Source: Tanytarsus gracilentus
Taxonomy: Eukaryota > Arthropoda > Insecta > Diptera > Chironomidae
DNA: 64,000 nucleotides
NCBI GenBank assembly: GCA_038502055.1
Contig: JAXRKN010000038.1
Coordinates: 3,348,001 to 3,412,000, forward strand
Direction: 5' to 3'
Made by a program: the position numbers and the translations under genes. Shown here in pieces: positions 51,001-63,000 of the stretch. Within the stretch, counting starts at the first letter, position 1; the number at the start of each line of letters is the position of its first letter. The notes under the pieces are model-generated. The model saw only the letters and a program-made list of their open reading frames with translations, did not search any database and was not told where the DNA came from.

Positions 51001-52484
51001 AATTTCTCACTCACAAAGCCCTCAAGGACTCACGTAACAAGTGTACAATTTGAGCCTGATGGCGACGTCATTACGGCGGATAGTGATGGTTTGTTAATTC
51101 AATGCCTTTTAATTTTTTACGACAGCCATTTAATTACTTTCTATTTCGTTTAAAGGATTTATTACTGTTTATTCGGTCGATGCTGATGGAGCATATTTTG
51201 TTAGAATGGAATTTGAGGCACATAACAAGGGCATAAGTTGTCTAGTCATGCTCTCGGAAGGAACATTGTTGTCGGGTGGTGAACGTGATCGAAAAATTAT
51301 CGCATGGGACTCGCTGCAAAATTACAAGAAAATCACAGAAATTAAAGTAAAATATTTTAAAAAATTTTAAATGCAAAAAATACGTTAAATTTTGAATTTA
51401 ATTAGCTTCCTGAGAATTCCGGTGGTGTTCGCACAATTTATCCTCAAAGGCCGGGAAGAAACGATGGAAACATTTATGTTGGTACAACTCGCAACAACAT
51501 CCTTGAAGGATCGCTGCAGAGGAGATTCAATCAAGTCATTTTCGGACATGGAAGACAGTTGTGGGGTCTTGCAGCGCATCCTGAAGATGAACTTTTTGCA
51601 ACTGCTGGTCACGACAAAAATATCGCTTTATGGCGTCGTCACAAACTCATTTGGACGTCAACGGTGAGTGATTAAAACTATTTTCTAACTCAATTGTTTT
51701 TTTATATATTTTTTAGGCCGGTTATGAATGCATTTCACTCGCTTTTCATCCATTTGGAAGTGCTTTGGCTTCTGGCAGTAGTGAAGGCCATTTGATTGTC
51801 TTAAATGCTGAAACTGGTTCGACTATGTTAACACTGCGTGTCTGTGGATCACCGTTAAATTGTCTCGAGTACAATCAAATTGGTGACATGGTAGCCATTG
51901 GGTCGCAGAATGGTAATTTTTGGCGAATTTTATTTCTTCAATTAGTAACGCACAATTTTTTTATAGGTTCAATTTACTTGTTCAGAGTTTCTCGCGATGG
52001 ATTCTCATACAAGAGAGTCAACAAAATTCGAGGATCACAACCATTGACTCATATCGATTGGAGCATCGATGGAAATTATTTGCAAACAGCAACTATTGAT
52101 TTCGATTTACTTTTCTGGGATGTAAAAGCACTTTCACCCGAAAGAAGCCCGGTTGCGATGAAAGATATCAAGTGGCTTACACACAATTGTGTTGTTGGAT
52201 TTATGGTCGGCGGCATGTGGAGTAATCGCTATTATTCAGCACAAAATACTCTCATTACAACCGCCACTCGAGCAAGTGGTCATGATATGGTTGCGAGTGG
52301 CGATGCTGACGGCTATTTGAGATTATTCCGCTATCCATGCATTACTCCCAGAGCTGAGTTTGCAGAGGCTAAAGTCTATTCCGGTACAATTGCGTGTGCT
52401 CGATTCCTTTATGGCATGAGAAGCCTAGTGACTGTCGGCGGCACTGACGCTTCGCTTATGATTTGGGACCTGGGCGATGAATAG
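42063..52484 (+). CDS. DCX-EMAP: Doublecortin-domain EMAP-like microtubule protein
   Basis: Exons, all in phase: 43933-44934, 48776-48796, 48857-49015, 49709-50421, 50477-50744, 50811-50948, 51019-51088, 51156-51346, 51406-51663, 51717-51912 and 51967-52484. A proposed first exon carries just the ATG (42063-42065, donor GTAAAA) and is uncertain. About 1178 residues. The N-terminal 250 residues are Ser/Gly-rich and disordered. Two doublecortin repeats follow (near 255-340, with ILFYRNGDPFFPAVEF, and 378-455). A HELP motif (HGYRGIDSRRN, near 585) leads into WD repeats that fill the rest (GHTEDIMC, LWGLAAHPED, IWDLGDE). The fly protein DCX-EMAP has this fusion and is needed in mechanosensory cilia. 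Introns 1 and 2 are 1.9 and 3.8 kb and one exon is 21 nt. The TAG at 52482 may be read through. Confidence 0.92.
42066..43932 (+). other. DCX-EMAP: Proposed first intron of DCX-EMAP
   Basis: Runs from GTAAAA to an AATTTAG acceptor. No ORF supportable on either strand. The acceptor at 43931-43932 is well supported by the coding exon that follows. The donor is less sure because the first exon would contribute a single codon. Confidence 0.4.
44935..48775 (+). other. DCX-EMAP: Large second intron of DCX-EMAP
   Basis: The 3.84 kb intron lies between the exon ending in the first doublecortin repeat (donor GTGAGT) and the 21-nt microexon (acceptor CTGCAG). It contains only short shadow ORFs. Long introns in such genes often hold enhancers, but no specific motif cluster stands out. 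Confidence 0.7.
48776..48796 (+). other. DCX-EMAP: 21-nt microexon of DCX-EMAP
   Basis: Codes PASYGKK in phase 0 between CTGCAG and GTGAGT. It completes the end of the first doublecortin repeat. The adjacent exons also meet in phase 0, so skipping it would remove seven residues without a frameshift. Confidence 0.75.
49016..49708 (+). other. DCX-EMAP: Intron 4 of DCX-EMAP with an unusually long open frame
   Basis: Donor GTGAGC, acceptor CCAAACAG. The frame of the preceding exon stays open for about 190 codons to a TAA at 49586-49588. The translated segment shows no family resemblance. Joining across the intron restores the second doublecortin repeat, so splicing is the main outcome. Confidence 0.75.
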
Positions 52485-53171
52485 CCACTATGGCCGCGCT
52501 GGAGACGTAAGAAATTTTTAATTAATTTGTAAATATCAATCTGATAGATCTTCATTTCGCAGGTGTGTCCGTGATCAAAGGTCCATCATCAAATATCGAT
52601 CCGAAAGAAAGTGCGAGTCCAGTGAGAGGTGCGGCTTCGGCAGCGGCAATTAAATGGGTGAGTAAGTAATTGGGAAACATCACACTAAATTGGCCTTTCG
52701 CTCGTATCCTTAAAATTTTTTTCTCATCTATTCATTGCACCTACTTACACTATTTAAAAACTTTGCACAAACTACTCACCTCTTAGGAGCAAGCGTCAAT
52801 CGAAAGTTCAAGCCTGAATTCAATGAGACAATACGAGGACCAGCAGGAATTGGAAGCGGTGGAAAACTTACAGCAGGAGGAGGAGGAGGAGGTAATGGAA
52901 GTGAACAACAACAACAGGTAAAGAACTAAATTGTTTTATTTAAATAAATAATTCAATAAATTATTATTTCAGCTGCTTCCACCGATATCACCAACGCCAT
53001 CCGAACAACCGAAACAATCAAAACCACCAGCAAAATCTTCTAAGCCCGACAGATGAGACCGACGAGGGCAACTCTATCGAAAATGATAGGGTTGCGTACG
53101 CTGTCCTCCTTCCCGACTCATTCGCCATTCTCGATTCGACATTTGATGATGAAATAAATTATCTCCTTTAA
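52482..53171 (+). other. DCX-EMAP: In-frame C-terminal extension after the DCX-EMAP stop
   Basis: TAG at 52482-52484 is followed by C and by seven more in-frame codons to a GTAAGA donor at 52507. The next exon (52563-52657 or -52661) continues in the same phase and codes VSVIKGPSSNIDPKESASP. Two more exons follow (52787-52917 and from 52973). A tandem donor offers two frames. One ends at TGA 53054-53056 (about 111 residues, with a Pro-rich end, LLPPISPTPSEQPK). The other ends at TAA 53169-53171 (about 148 residues, with acidic and Gln-rich segments). No stop interrupts either path. This is coding-like, but whether it is reached by readthrough, by alternative splicing or not at all cannot be told from sequence alone. 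Confidence 0.5.
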
Positions 53172-54290
53172 ATTCTAACCTATTTAAGAAAAAAAAATTG
53201 ACACACAGAAAAGAAAATTTGAGAAAAAAACTTCCTTTAAAATTCTCTCCCACATTTTTCTATAACGACACGAAACTATAAAACATATTTTGCATCAAAC
53301 GGGTTCACGATAATTTTTTTTTTCCAATTTTTACGCGATTGTTCGAAAAGATTTTAGCTAAATAAGGATGATTGATAGAGTTGATAATGAAAAACTAAAA
53401 TGTTGTTGACGTCTCATTTAAAAAAAAAAGTAAATTTAATGGAACAAAGTTTGTAATTTTTAAGATGATGAAAGAATTTTTGAAACTTTGTTGGAATTGT
53501 ACAGAATATTTCGGAGCTATTGTCAATTGACTTCCGTGCTTTATGAAGATGTTGTTGATAAGGAAATGCAGAAACTGCCAATACTATATTTATATATTTA
53601 ATGAATGAAATGAAAAGTGCAAAGAAAACTCGAAAATGCGATGCGTATTGTGTAGGTGTCGAATGGTTAAAGAGAATTAAGTCATATTGTAAATTAATTT
53701 CCATTTTCTGATTTCACATTAAAAATTCTCTTCCAAAGAAGAAAAATGGCACAAAAATATTTAGAAGAAAAATCTCATATTAAAAATTTTTTTAAGTGTT
53801 TCCATAAGTAAATATATAAATTAATTAGTTGAAACTTAGTTCTCTTTTCTCTCTCTCTATATATGCAGAAATATATAGTTGTTGTATGCATCGACAATTT
53901 TTTTATTCAGACAAATGTGTCGCTGGTAAAAAAATAAAATGTTGAGTTAATTTTAAGGTTATCTGTTATCTTCTCATGATAACGTTCAAAACAGAAACAG
54001 AATATGTAATGAATAAAAAATATTATACATTCAATTTTAAATGCAAAATGAGTATAAAATAAAATTAGATTTCTAGAACTTAGAAGATTTTTTATAATTC
54101 AATTTTAATTTTCAGATTGGCACTGGAAGACATTGATTGAACTCTTCTATTATTGTAACGGCTTTTTAAAATTCAAATCTCAACTTTCACCACACTCACA
54201 CATTCAAACATTTAAAAACGTAAACATCAACATCATCATTTAGCAAAAAAATTATTAAAATCTTTAAAAACACTTTGATAACGCAAGAAA
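53172..54290. other. Spacer between DCX-EMAP and UPF2
   Basis: AT-rich, no supportable ORF. It should contain the DCX-EMAP 3' UTR and the UPF2 promoter and leader. The last 100 bases before the ATG at 54291 are A-rich, as expected of an insect 5' leader. Confidence 0.5.
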
Positions 54291-57200
54291 ATGAGCGAAG
54301 AAACTAGTGAAAACCCGACAGAAGACAATTCCGCAGAAGATGAAGCTCAAGAGAAAGCAGAACTTCAGAAATATATCGATGAATTGCAGGAAAAATTCAA
54401 ATCGAAAAGTGCATTACGTGAAAAAAATGTTTCGCGAGTTGTGCCGGCAGAAAGTTTCTTTGTCAAGTTGGATTCAAGTTTAAAGAAAAATACGGCATTT
54501 GTGAAGAAACTAAAGCAATTTACTGCCGCACAAATTGATTCACTTCTCAAGGACATCAAAGATTTAAATCTCACGAAATACATCAGCGAAGTATGTGCCG
54601 CGTTGATTGAAGCTAAGCTTAAAATGACTGACATACCAGCTGCAATTACTCTATGCACAGAGTTACATCGAATCTATGGTGATTTTTCTCAACAGTTTTT
54701 TGAAAACTGGCAAAAGGCGTTGAATATCAAGGCTGGTGAAAAGATCCAGAATATGAGCAAGTTGAGAGTGGACTTGAGATTCTACTGCGACTTAATTAGT
54801 GTTGGAATCTTTACAAACAAAGTAAATTATCTCTATTCCTTATTTTACTAAATGATTGAATAAAATTTCTTCTAGATGGGACTTCCACTCTTGGGCGCTG
54901 TTTTGACAAATCTCATGTCGCAAGATAAAGAGGAAAACATCAATCTTTCGATTATTCTATCATTTTGCAAAAATTGTGGGGAAGAATACGCTGGATTGAC
55001 ATCACGTAGGATTCTTCTATTGGCCAAAAAGTATGACACTCAACTTCCAGCCTCAACTCTCTTGCCACCGGATAAGCAACAAAATTTGAGAAATTTACTT
55101 CGTGACTATCATCAGTCAGTGTGCAGGCACTTAAAGATTGAAAATAAGGAGCTGCAAGCTGCTGAACGTTCAAAACGAAAGGCAATGGAAGCGCGTGGGG
55201 AAATATCGAATGATAAGCGAGAACAATTGGAGACGTTGACGTCAAATTACGATAAACTCTATCAATCGACACAAACTTTAAGTGACATCCTCAACGAAAA
55301 TATGCCCGAACTTCCCAAAGAACCAGAGCTGCCTAGCGAGGGCATTGTTCTCGAGAATATTGATGATTTAAATGAAGCTAAACTTGATCCGTGGGGCGAT
55401 GAAGACACAAAGCTATTTTACGTTGAACTTCCCGACTTGCGACAATTTCTACCAAATTTTCATGGTCGTAAAGAGCCATCTGAACCGTTGCCAGAAACTC
55501 CGCAAGTCACAGAGGAATCACTCGATCAAGAGACGTCTGCCGAGCCTGAAATTAACGTTGAAGAAGAGGCAATAATGAAGGAAATTGAACAGGAGGCTTT
55601 AAAGCCGGAAGTTGAGAAGAGTGCAATTGAAAAGCCACAAAGCGAAGAGGAAAGTGACGAGATCAAACCTCCTGAAAACACCGATGAAACGGCCGAAAAG
55701 AAGCCGGTGATTCCTGAAAAGACTCAAATTTTGGGAAAACATCATCTTGAAAATTTCCTCGCAAATCTCCCAAATTGCGTCAATCGAGAGCTCATCGATT
55801 CTGCTGCAATAGAATTTCTATTAAACTTTAACAACAAGCCGAACCGTAAAAAAGTTGTAAAAGCTCTCTTCAACGTCCATCGCACAAGACTTGATTTATT
55901 GCCATTGCTCGCGCGCTTTTGTGCAATCTTAAATTTAGTCTCGTCGGACGTCGCACAGGAGCTTTCTCAAATGCTCAAAGTAGATTTTAAATTTCACATC
56001 AAGAAACGTGATCAGATTAATATCGAGTCAAAAATTAAAGCTGTCCGCTACATCGGAGAGATGACAAAATTTGCACTTTATCCGCGATTGGAAGCACTTA
56101 TGTGTCTGAAGCTATTGCTAAGTAATTTTCAACATCATCATCATATTGAGATGACTTGTGCATTCTTGGAGGTGTGTGGAATGTATCTCTTCAATTGTAA
56201 AGATTCTCGACTACGCACGAGTGCACTGCTCGAGCAGATGATGCGGCTTAAAAATGCAATGACATTAGATTCTCGTCATTCGACACAAATTGAAAATTGC
56301 TACTATCTCGTTAAGCCACCAGAAGGCGGCGTAAAGATGAGACAAAAAATTAGAACGCCAATGCAAATGTACATTCGCTTTTTGATATTCGAAGAGCTGC
56401 ACAAAGGAAATGTTGAGAAAATTGTAAAATATCTCCGTAAATTGGAATGGGATGATGTGGCTGTTAGCAATTACATCATTAAGTGCCTAAGTAAAGCTTA
56501 TCTCTTTCGCTGGCATCTCATTCGGCCTCTTGCTGACGTCGTTAGTGCACTGAGTTCATTTCAAGAGACTGCCGTAACAAGAATTATTGACAATGTGTTT
56601 GAGGATATTCGAGCGGGCCTAGAAATTCATTCTCCTAAATTGGCACAGCGAAGAGTCGCTATGACGAAGTATTTGGGAGAATTGTACGTTTATCGTTTAA
56701 TTGAGTCGCAAGTTGTCTTTAACACACTCTACAGCATCATTTCTTATGGAGTTTCGTGGAGTCACGAAATAATTTCGCCTGTTGATCCGCCCGAGTCATT
56801 GTTTAGATTGAAGTTGGCATGTACATTGCTTGATACTTGCGGATCATACTTTCAAAGTTCATCGAGCAAAAAAAAGTGAGTTTAAATTTATTTATTAACG
56901 TTATAAAATTATAAATTGTAATTACAGACTCGATTGCTTCCTTGTTTTCCTTCAATATTACTACTGGTTCAAAAAGAGTCATCCCATTTTCAAATCAACC
57001 ATCGAAACCGGCGATCTTTTTCCATTTCTCATTGAACACATGTACAAAGAGTGCCTCCACAACATAAGACCAAAAATGAAGTTGTTTAAGTCGCACGAAA
57101 AAGCTAAAGAAGAGGTTGATAAGCTAAAGCAACAATTGTATCCTAATTTAGGAATTGAGAGTGAGGGCGGAGGTGACAGTAAAACTTTAAATACCATCGT

Positions 57201-57813
57201 TGAAAATGAGAGTGATTATACGTCTGAAGCAATCGCTGAATCGGATGATGAAGTGCGACGTTCGGAAGTCGACGACGATGTCATTGATGATGAAGAAGAA
57301 AATTCACAAATGGACGATCCAAAGTCTGAGGAAAATAAAGTTCCCGAAAAGAGTGAAGAAGATTTGGCGTTTGAAGCAATGTTTGAGAAAATGAGTGTTG
57401 ATTCGTATCAGGAACGCATCAAAGAGGTTCCAAAAATATCAACACGCGATATTCCACTCCCGTTGTCGACAAAAACAATTAAAAAGACTTATGAACAATT
57501 GCAGGAGACTAGTGATAAAGCAGAAGATTCAGTTCCTTTTGTTCTCATGGTTAGAAATTTAAAGAGTGGAAAGCAACAGTTTAAGAGCTTTGCAGCACCA
57601 TCCGACAGTGAATTGGCTGTAAATCTCAAAGTACAAGAGCAGAAGGTTAAAGAGGAGCACGAAAAAGTCAAACGATTAACTCTCAACATCACCGAAAGAC
57701 TCGAGGAAGAAGACTATCAGGAATCATTGCAGCGATCGCCAGCACCCAATCGACTCAGGCCAAAAGTGCAAAAGTTTAAGCACCAAAAAGGAGTTCCCGA
57801 TATTGACTTTTAA
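54291..57813 (+). CDS. Upf2: UPF2, regulator of nonsense-mediated mRNA decay
   Basis: Three exons (54291-54821, 54876-56875, 56928-57813) join in phase and give about 1138 residues. UPF2 bridges UPF1 and UPF3 and activates UPF1 in decay of mRNAs with premature stops, in the cytoplasm. There are three MIF4G domains. The first contains ESFFVKLDSSLKKNTAFVKKL. The second starts near residue 465 (LPNCVNRELIDSAAIEF). The third contains GNVEKIVKYLRKLEWDDV and SSSKKKLDCFLVFLQYYYWF. A strongly acidic linker follows (EAIAESDDEVRRSE). The C-terminal UPF1-binding region contains KQQFKSFAAPSDSELAVN and RLTLNITERLEEEDYQESL, matching the human end of the protein. The start ATG has a consensus AAAATGAG context and is followed by a charged region typical of the family. 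Confidence 0.95.
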
Positions 57814-57843
57814 GTTTGTTAAATTTCTCATTTTTACCACGAT

Positions 57844-57849
57844 AATAAA
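57844..57849 (+). terminator. Upf2: Polyadenylation signal of UPF2
   Basis: AATAAA about 30 bases past the UPF2 stop codon. Only 217 bases separate that stop from the next start codon, so this site is the best candidate to end the UPF2 transcript. Confidence 0.55.
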
Positions 57850-58030
57850 TGCCATAAAAATTACAATTTTTAACTTTCTCAATCGAGCGTGGAAAAAAGT
57901 CGCAAAATCATCGTAAAATTGTTGTGAGACGTTTAAAGTGATCAGTTTAAGTTTTGCGTGGATCAGAAGTAGACTTCAAAACTTAAAGAATTTTTTTCAT
58001 AAATTTTTTAGAGATTCCAAATTTTTTTCC

Positions 58031-59227
58031 ATGTCAACTGAAGATTTTTCGAAAGTAAGAAAACATTAAATTTTTAAGGAGCTGAGTTTAAATTATTGAA
58101 ATTTTAGTATCAGTTTAAGAGCATAACCCCAGTCGATGATTATGTCTGCAGTTTGAGTGATGAGATTCAACAATTAGCTAGTGATGAATTAAATGAAACT
58201 GATGCAAATCGAAAGCATGCGATTAAGGCTTTAAGAGATTGGGTAACTTGTAAATTAATTTTTAAGTCAGTTCAAAAAAATTTTATTTTAATTTTTCAAG
58301 GTATTGGAAAATCCAAGAATAATCAAGTGTCGTTTAGATAGTCGTTTTTTGCTGAAAGCTCTTCGCTTTAGAAAATTTTCAATTCCAATGGCTGAGGAAA
58401 TGATCGAGCGCTACTTAATCTACCGTGAAGGTCTCTATGAATATGATTGGTTCTCAAATCTCGATCCTCTAAGACCTAACTTATTCACTTTACTCGAGAA
58501 AGGTTTGATTATTCCACTTCCAAAGCGTGACAAATACGGTCGACGTGTTCTTATACTGAAGCTTTCAGAACTTGATACATCTATTCCAAATGTTGGATGT
58601 ACGGCATTGGCACTACTGACGCTTATAATGGAAGTTATGATGGACGTGGAAGAAAATCAAATTCGAGGTTTGAGTTACATTGCTGACTTTTCTGGAATGA
58701 ATTGGAAACAAGTGATGATTTTTCCTTTGGATGTTTGGTTTAAAATCGGCAAAAATGCTGAGGTAGGTTTTTCATACACAAAATATTTTCTAATTCCTGG
58801 AATAACTTATTTTTTTTAATAGAAAGTTTGTGCGATTCGTCATAAAGCGTTCAACATTGTAAATTTTCCATCTTCTCTTTCATATTTCATGAATTTTGCA
58901 ATCAAACACATGCCACTAAAACTTCAAAAACGTGTTAAATTTTTCTCATGTTCTGTTGCTAAAACGGGCTTAGTTGAATTGGAAAATTTACCCCTGGAAC
59001 ATGGCGGCAAAATTTCCCTCAAAGAAATCACCGACGAATGGAAAAACATTTTAACCTCAAAACGCGAATTTTATGTTGGTTTTGGCAAAATGTCGATCGA
59101 TCAAAAATTTTATTCCAGAGCTGTTCTTGAATGCAATCCAGAGACATTAAAAACTCCTTTAAACGAAATGAACTTCTTGAAAAATAAAATTCCACGAGAC
59201 ACCTTTCAAAAAATGGAAATTGATTAA
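58031..59227 (+). CDS. CRAL-TRIO domain lipid-binding protein
   Basis: Four exons (58031-58054, 58108-58242, 58301-58762, 58823-59227) join in phase and give 341 residues. The first exon codes MSTEDFSK. After an N-terminal helical part (ALRDWVLENPRI, then FLLKALRFRKFSI) comes the lipid-binding domain with RDKYGRRVLILKL, GLSYIADFSGMNW, HKAFNIVNFPSSLSYF and the closing LENLPLEHGGK. This is the insect alpha-tocopherol-transfer/retinaldehyde-binding class, a large family whose members bind small hydrophobic ligands such as retinoids or tocopherol in the cytosol. The ligand cannot be predicted. It starts 217 bases after UPF2 and ends 69 bases from the convergent inhibitor gene. Confidence 0.9.
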
Positions 59228-59296
59228 AATTGCGAATATTTCATTTTAATTCTATGAAATTACAATTGAGGTTAGTTTTACACTTAAATTATTATT

Positions 59297-59657
59297 TTAA
59301 AGATCAGCCACAGGCATTCCAAGCAATTTTCTCTTCTCATCGTCCGTCCAATCAGAATATTCGTTTACAGTTGCTGGTACATCAGCCTTACCTAGCTCAT
59401 ACTTTCGATTATGCTCATCAATTTGCTCCAGCGTGTATTTAAATAACAAAAATCGAGATTTGTCTTCCTCTTCGGTGTAGTTTCTTTTAAAGTTCAACTG
59501 CAAAAAAAAGTTCTCATGACCACCGAAATTTTTATTTCACTTTTTCACTCACTTTAAACTCTTTCCACTGCTCATTTGGTTCACTCGGTTCACTTGATAA
59601 AGTGCAAGAAAAGCAAACAGAGAGCACCAAAAAGGCCACTGACACTGAAAATTTCAT
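59297..59657 (-). CDS. Secreted cathepsin-propeptide-like (I29) inhibitor
   Basis: Two minus-strand exons (59657-59553 and 59497-59297) give 101 residues. Residues 1-21 form a hydrophobic signal peptide (MKFSVSVAFLVLSVCFSCTL). The rest is an inhibitor I29 domain as found in papain-type protease propeptides: WKEFKLNFKRNYTEEED, then the ERFNIN-like pattern in RFLLFKYTLEQIDEHNRKYE, and NEYSDWTDDE. No protease domain follows, as the stop comes right after the prodomain. Stand-alone I29 proteins such as Drosophila crammer and Bombyx BCPI inhibit cathepsin L-like proteases. The signal peptide implies secretion or delivery to lysosomes. Its 3' end faces the CRAL-TRIO gene. Confidence 0.87.
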
Positions 59658-60051
59658 GTTGCCACTTTCACTGTTGTCTCAATACTGAATGATTTTATAA
59701 TTTTGCATCATCAATTAAATATTATTTAGCAAAAGAAGCGATTGGAGAATGTGCAATTCGCAAAAATAACTCTCTTCCTTTCACCATCTATACAGCATGA
59801 AGATTTATTTTTTTTGGAGGGACATTGCGTGACTTACGTTAATTAAAAAAGAAATAAAGAAGATTTTAAAATTGTCTTCAGACTTGATAGTTGTGACAAT
59901 GCACACAAAATTATCCTATTACTGTAATCGAAAAAAAGTAACAATTCAGTGTTAGTTTGAAACCTTTTTATTAATCGTTTTGTAATATATGCGCATAAAT
60001 CGATAAAGTTGTTGCATTGAAATATTTAAAAAAATTACAATAAAAAAAAGC
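59658..60051. other. Spacer between I29 inhibitor start and SF3B1 stop
   Basis: Contains the promoter of the inhibitor gene (reading left) and the 3' UTR of SF3B1. No ORF. The minus-strand AATAAA at 59972-59967 lies here. Confidence 0.55.
59967..59972 (-). terminator. Sf3b1: Polyadenylation signal of SF3B1
   Basis: Minus-strand AATAAA about 80 bases past the SF3B1 stop codon, the nearest good hexamer. Confidence 0.5.
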
Positions 60052-63000
60052 TTAGAGATTATAATCGAGCTCATATCGAATGTATTGATTTTTGGGATCA
60101 TTTTCGATGCGCGGATAGCCAGTTATGAGCGCATCTTGAGCTCCAATATAGAGGGAGTTGTAGATTTTCCAGTAGACATCTCGAACTTTTCGAGCTGGAT
60201 GAAAGAGACCTTGAAGAGTGTATTGGAGGATTTTAATGGGTCCCAGGGCAACTCTCAGACCTTCGACAGCATCCATGAAGGCCTGCACTAAATGTGGCGA
60301 TGTTTCAAAGATATTTGGCCAGACATAATTAAGCAGGTGGACGAGAGCATCCTCACAACCGAACCCATAGACACCGAGTGCCATATGCTTGATTGCAGCG
60401 CATGCAGTTTGTCTATGAACTAAATCACGATCCATGAGAGCGTCTTCGAGGAGCGGCACAACTGCATAAATGTAATCTTTACCCATTTCACCGATGTACT
60501 CGAAGAGGAATGAAAGTGACTTAAGCACTCCATTTTGAACATTTAATTCGGGCACTCGATACTCATTCATGAGAGCTGGCAACACTGTGAATGGCCGACA
60601 CGTTTCCGCCACAATAGCAATTGCGACTGTGGTGCAAACACGATTTTGTCTCTCTTGAACTTTCAAGTTATTGAGCAGCGTGGCGAGGACATCATGTGGA
60701 CCAATGGCTTTAGCAATGTATCCGAATGTGTTGACTGTTGCACGTCGAATTGCCTTTTTGTGTGCCTTCAAGAGCTCAAGCAGTTCAAAACAAATTCTCA
60801 TCCACTCGCGGGCCGACACATATTCGGGTCCTCGATCAGCGATTCTTCCAACGAGATCAATACAATTTTCTTGTACTTTTTCGTGTCGATTCTTTAAGAT
60901 GGGAGTCAATCGAGGAAGCAGATCCTTAATCGGAGGTGTCATCTTTGTCATGCCAATAACATTCACAATGGCCTTGAGTGCGCCCAAAATTGAACCGAGC
61001 ACTTCTGGATACTCTTCACCCAAGTACTCGTACAAGACAATGCCCAAATGACCCATAAGTTTCTCTTCATTGCAAGTCTTCATCACCACGGCAATTCGTG
61101 AAATTAAATCTGCCGCCTGCTGTCGAACTTTCGCCGATTTATTATTTAAACGCCACAAGATGGTACCGCAAATTTGCGGCAAATATGGCTTGACACGTTT
61201 GCCAAGTTGATTGACAATGGTTCCAAATCCATTCAGCATAACCACATCCTCGGTTGTTTGTTCTTGGAACGCATATAAAATACCATCGATAAGTTGTTCC
61301 TCTAAACGCGAGTCAATATCTGCAGCGCCTAAATTACCCATAATTTTCTCAACCGTTTCCATGACCATTTTACGATACTGTTCATTTTCATCTTTCAAAT
61401 CGTCCACGACACGATTAATGATCTCCGATGAGCCAACTTTGTTTGCAATTTCAACGGTGGTGTCGACAAGTTGACGATAATTGCGACGATCGAGTGCCAT
61501 ACGATGATTCCAGAAGTGCTTGAAGAATTGTGGTAAAATTTCCTCTTTAATGTACTGCGCCTCAACACCATCCGTTGAGCAACATTGTTTTACGACTTTC
61601 AATACAATCTTCTTCATTTCCTCGTCGGGCGATTGAAACTCTCGAATGAGAATCAACATGACTTCACGCGTATAATAATTGGCATATTCAGCGTCCATGA
61701 GTGGAATTAAATAGCCAATTGCTTTCAAAAATGCAGCTAAACCTTTGCCGCGATGAGTTCTAATACCCTTCCACAAGGGTTTCAAGACAGAATCGAAACT
61801 TTCGATACCATATGGCGTCGATGCTTCGGCCAATGCAGCAAGAGCGAGAGCAGTAATAGTTCTAACTTTTTGTTGTTCATCGACCAGTCCATGCTCGATA
61901 ATCTCAACGAGAGACTTTAAATGTGGCAAAATAGCGCATCCCATGAGAATGGCAATTTGTTGAACAATTTTGATGCCAGTATGACGAGCTTGCCATGACT
62001 TCTTACTCTTGCAAACGGCCTTTAAGAAGGGCAATAGTGATGGAATTCCGAGAGCGGAAGCAACAACCGCAAACGCACGAGCAGTCGTATTTCTTACATA
62101 CTCATCAATATTATCAATATCCGGTCGCATAGTTGAAATCATTGTCGCCAAGCCAGCCGCTTTAGCTAAATTTGAAATAATCTCACGACCTTCAACACGC
62201 GCATAGTAATCTTCATCAATCAACAATGGTTCAATGACGACAAGAATTTTGTGGACATATGGTCGCACGAGGTCATCTAATTTATAGAGAATTCTGTCAA
62301 TGACTTTGACCAGCAAGTGACGCTCTTGATCTTCGAGAGTGGGCGACATGAGAAGTGGTAAAATTTGATTGAACAATGGTCCCGCACCGAATTCTCTTGC
62401 CTTATCGGTTATTTGACGTAGTGCTGCCTTTCGCATTGGCGGAGTTCCATTTTTAATTTTCAACAAAAGTTTCATGATTTTTCTTTCACGCTGTTCCTCG
62501 GGCGACAAAGCCTCCTCATCGACATCAACTAAAAGTTTATCGAAATATTGTGCATCCTCGGGTTTCATAAAGGGTAAATTTCCTCCTTTTGGCTGATTAT
62601 CATTAAATTTTGCCATTGTCTTATCTTCCTGTTGAATGAAGAAACCAGTCGGTGTGCCTGCAATTGGTGTTGGAGTTGCTTGTAGCTTTCTCGCTGGCGT
62701 TCTAATTGGTATATAGCTGGCCGGCGGTGGTAAAACTTTATAGCCTGGCGGAAAGAGTGAGTCCAATTCATCGTCAGAAAATGGTCGATTACGTTCATCA
62801 ATTTCTTTTTCCCAACGATATGCTTGCAATTGTTCTGGTGTCATTGAAGCTAAATGGCCGGGAGTTGGTGTTGCCATAGCCATAGCCTTCGATCCAATCG
62901 GTGTTGATCCTCCGGGTGTTAAAAGAGGCGTTGCTGATGCATGATTAGGTGTCGCATGAGGGGTCATTGAAGATGGTGTCATAGATGAGGGTGTCGCAGC

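Noticed and set aside
59228..59442. + strand 70-codon ORF after the CRAL-TRIO stop
   Set aside because: It lies antisense to the I29 exon, which has clear domain identity and splice phase.
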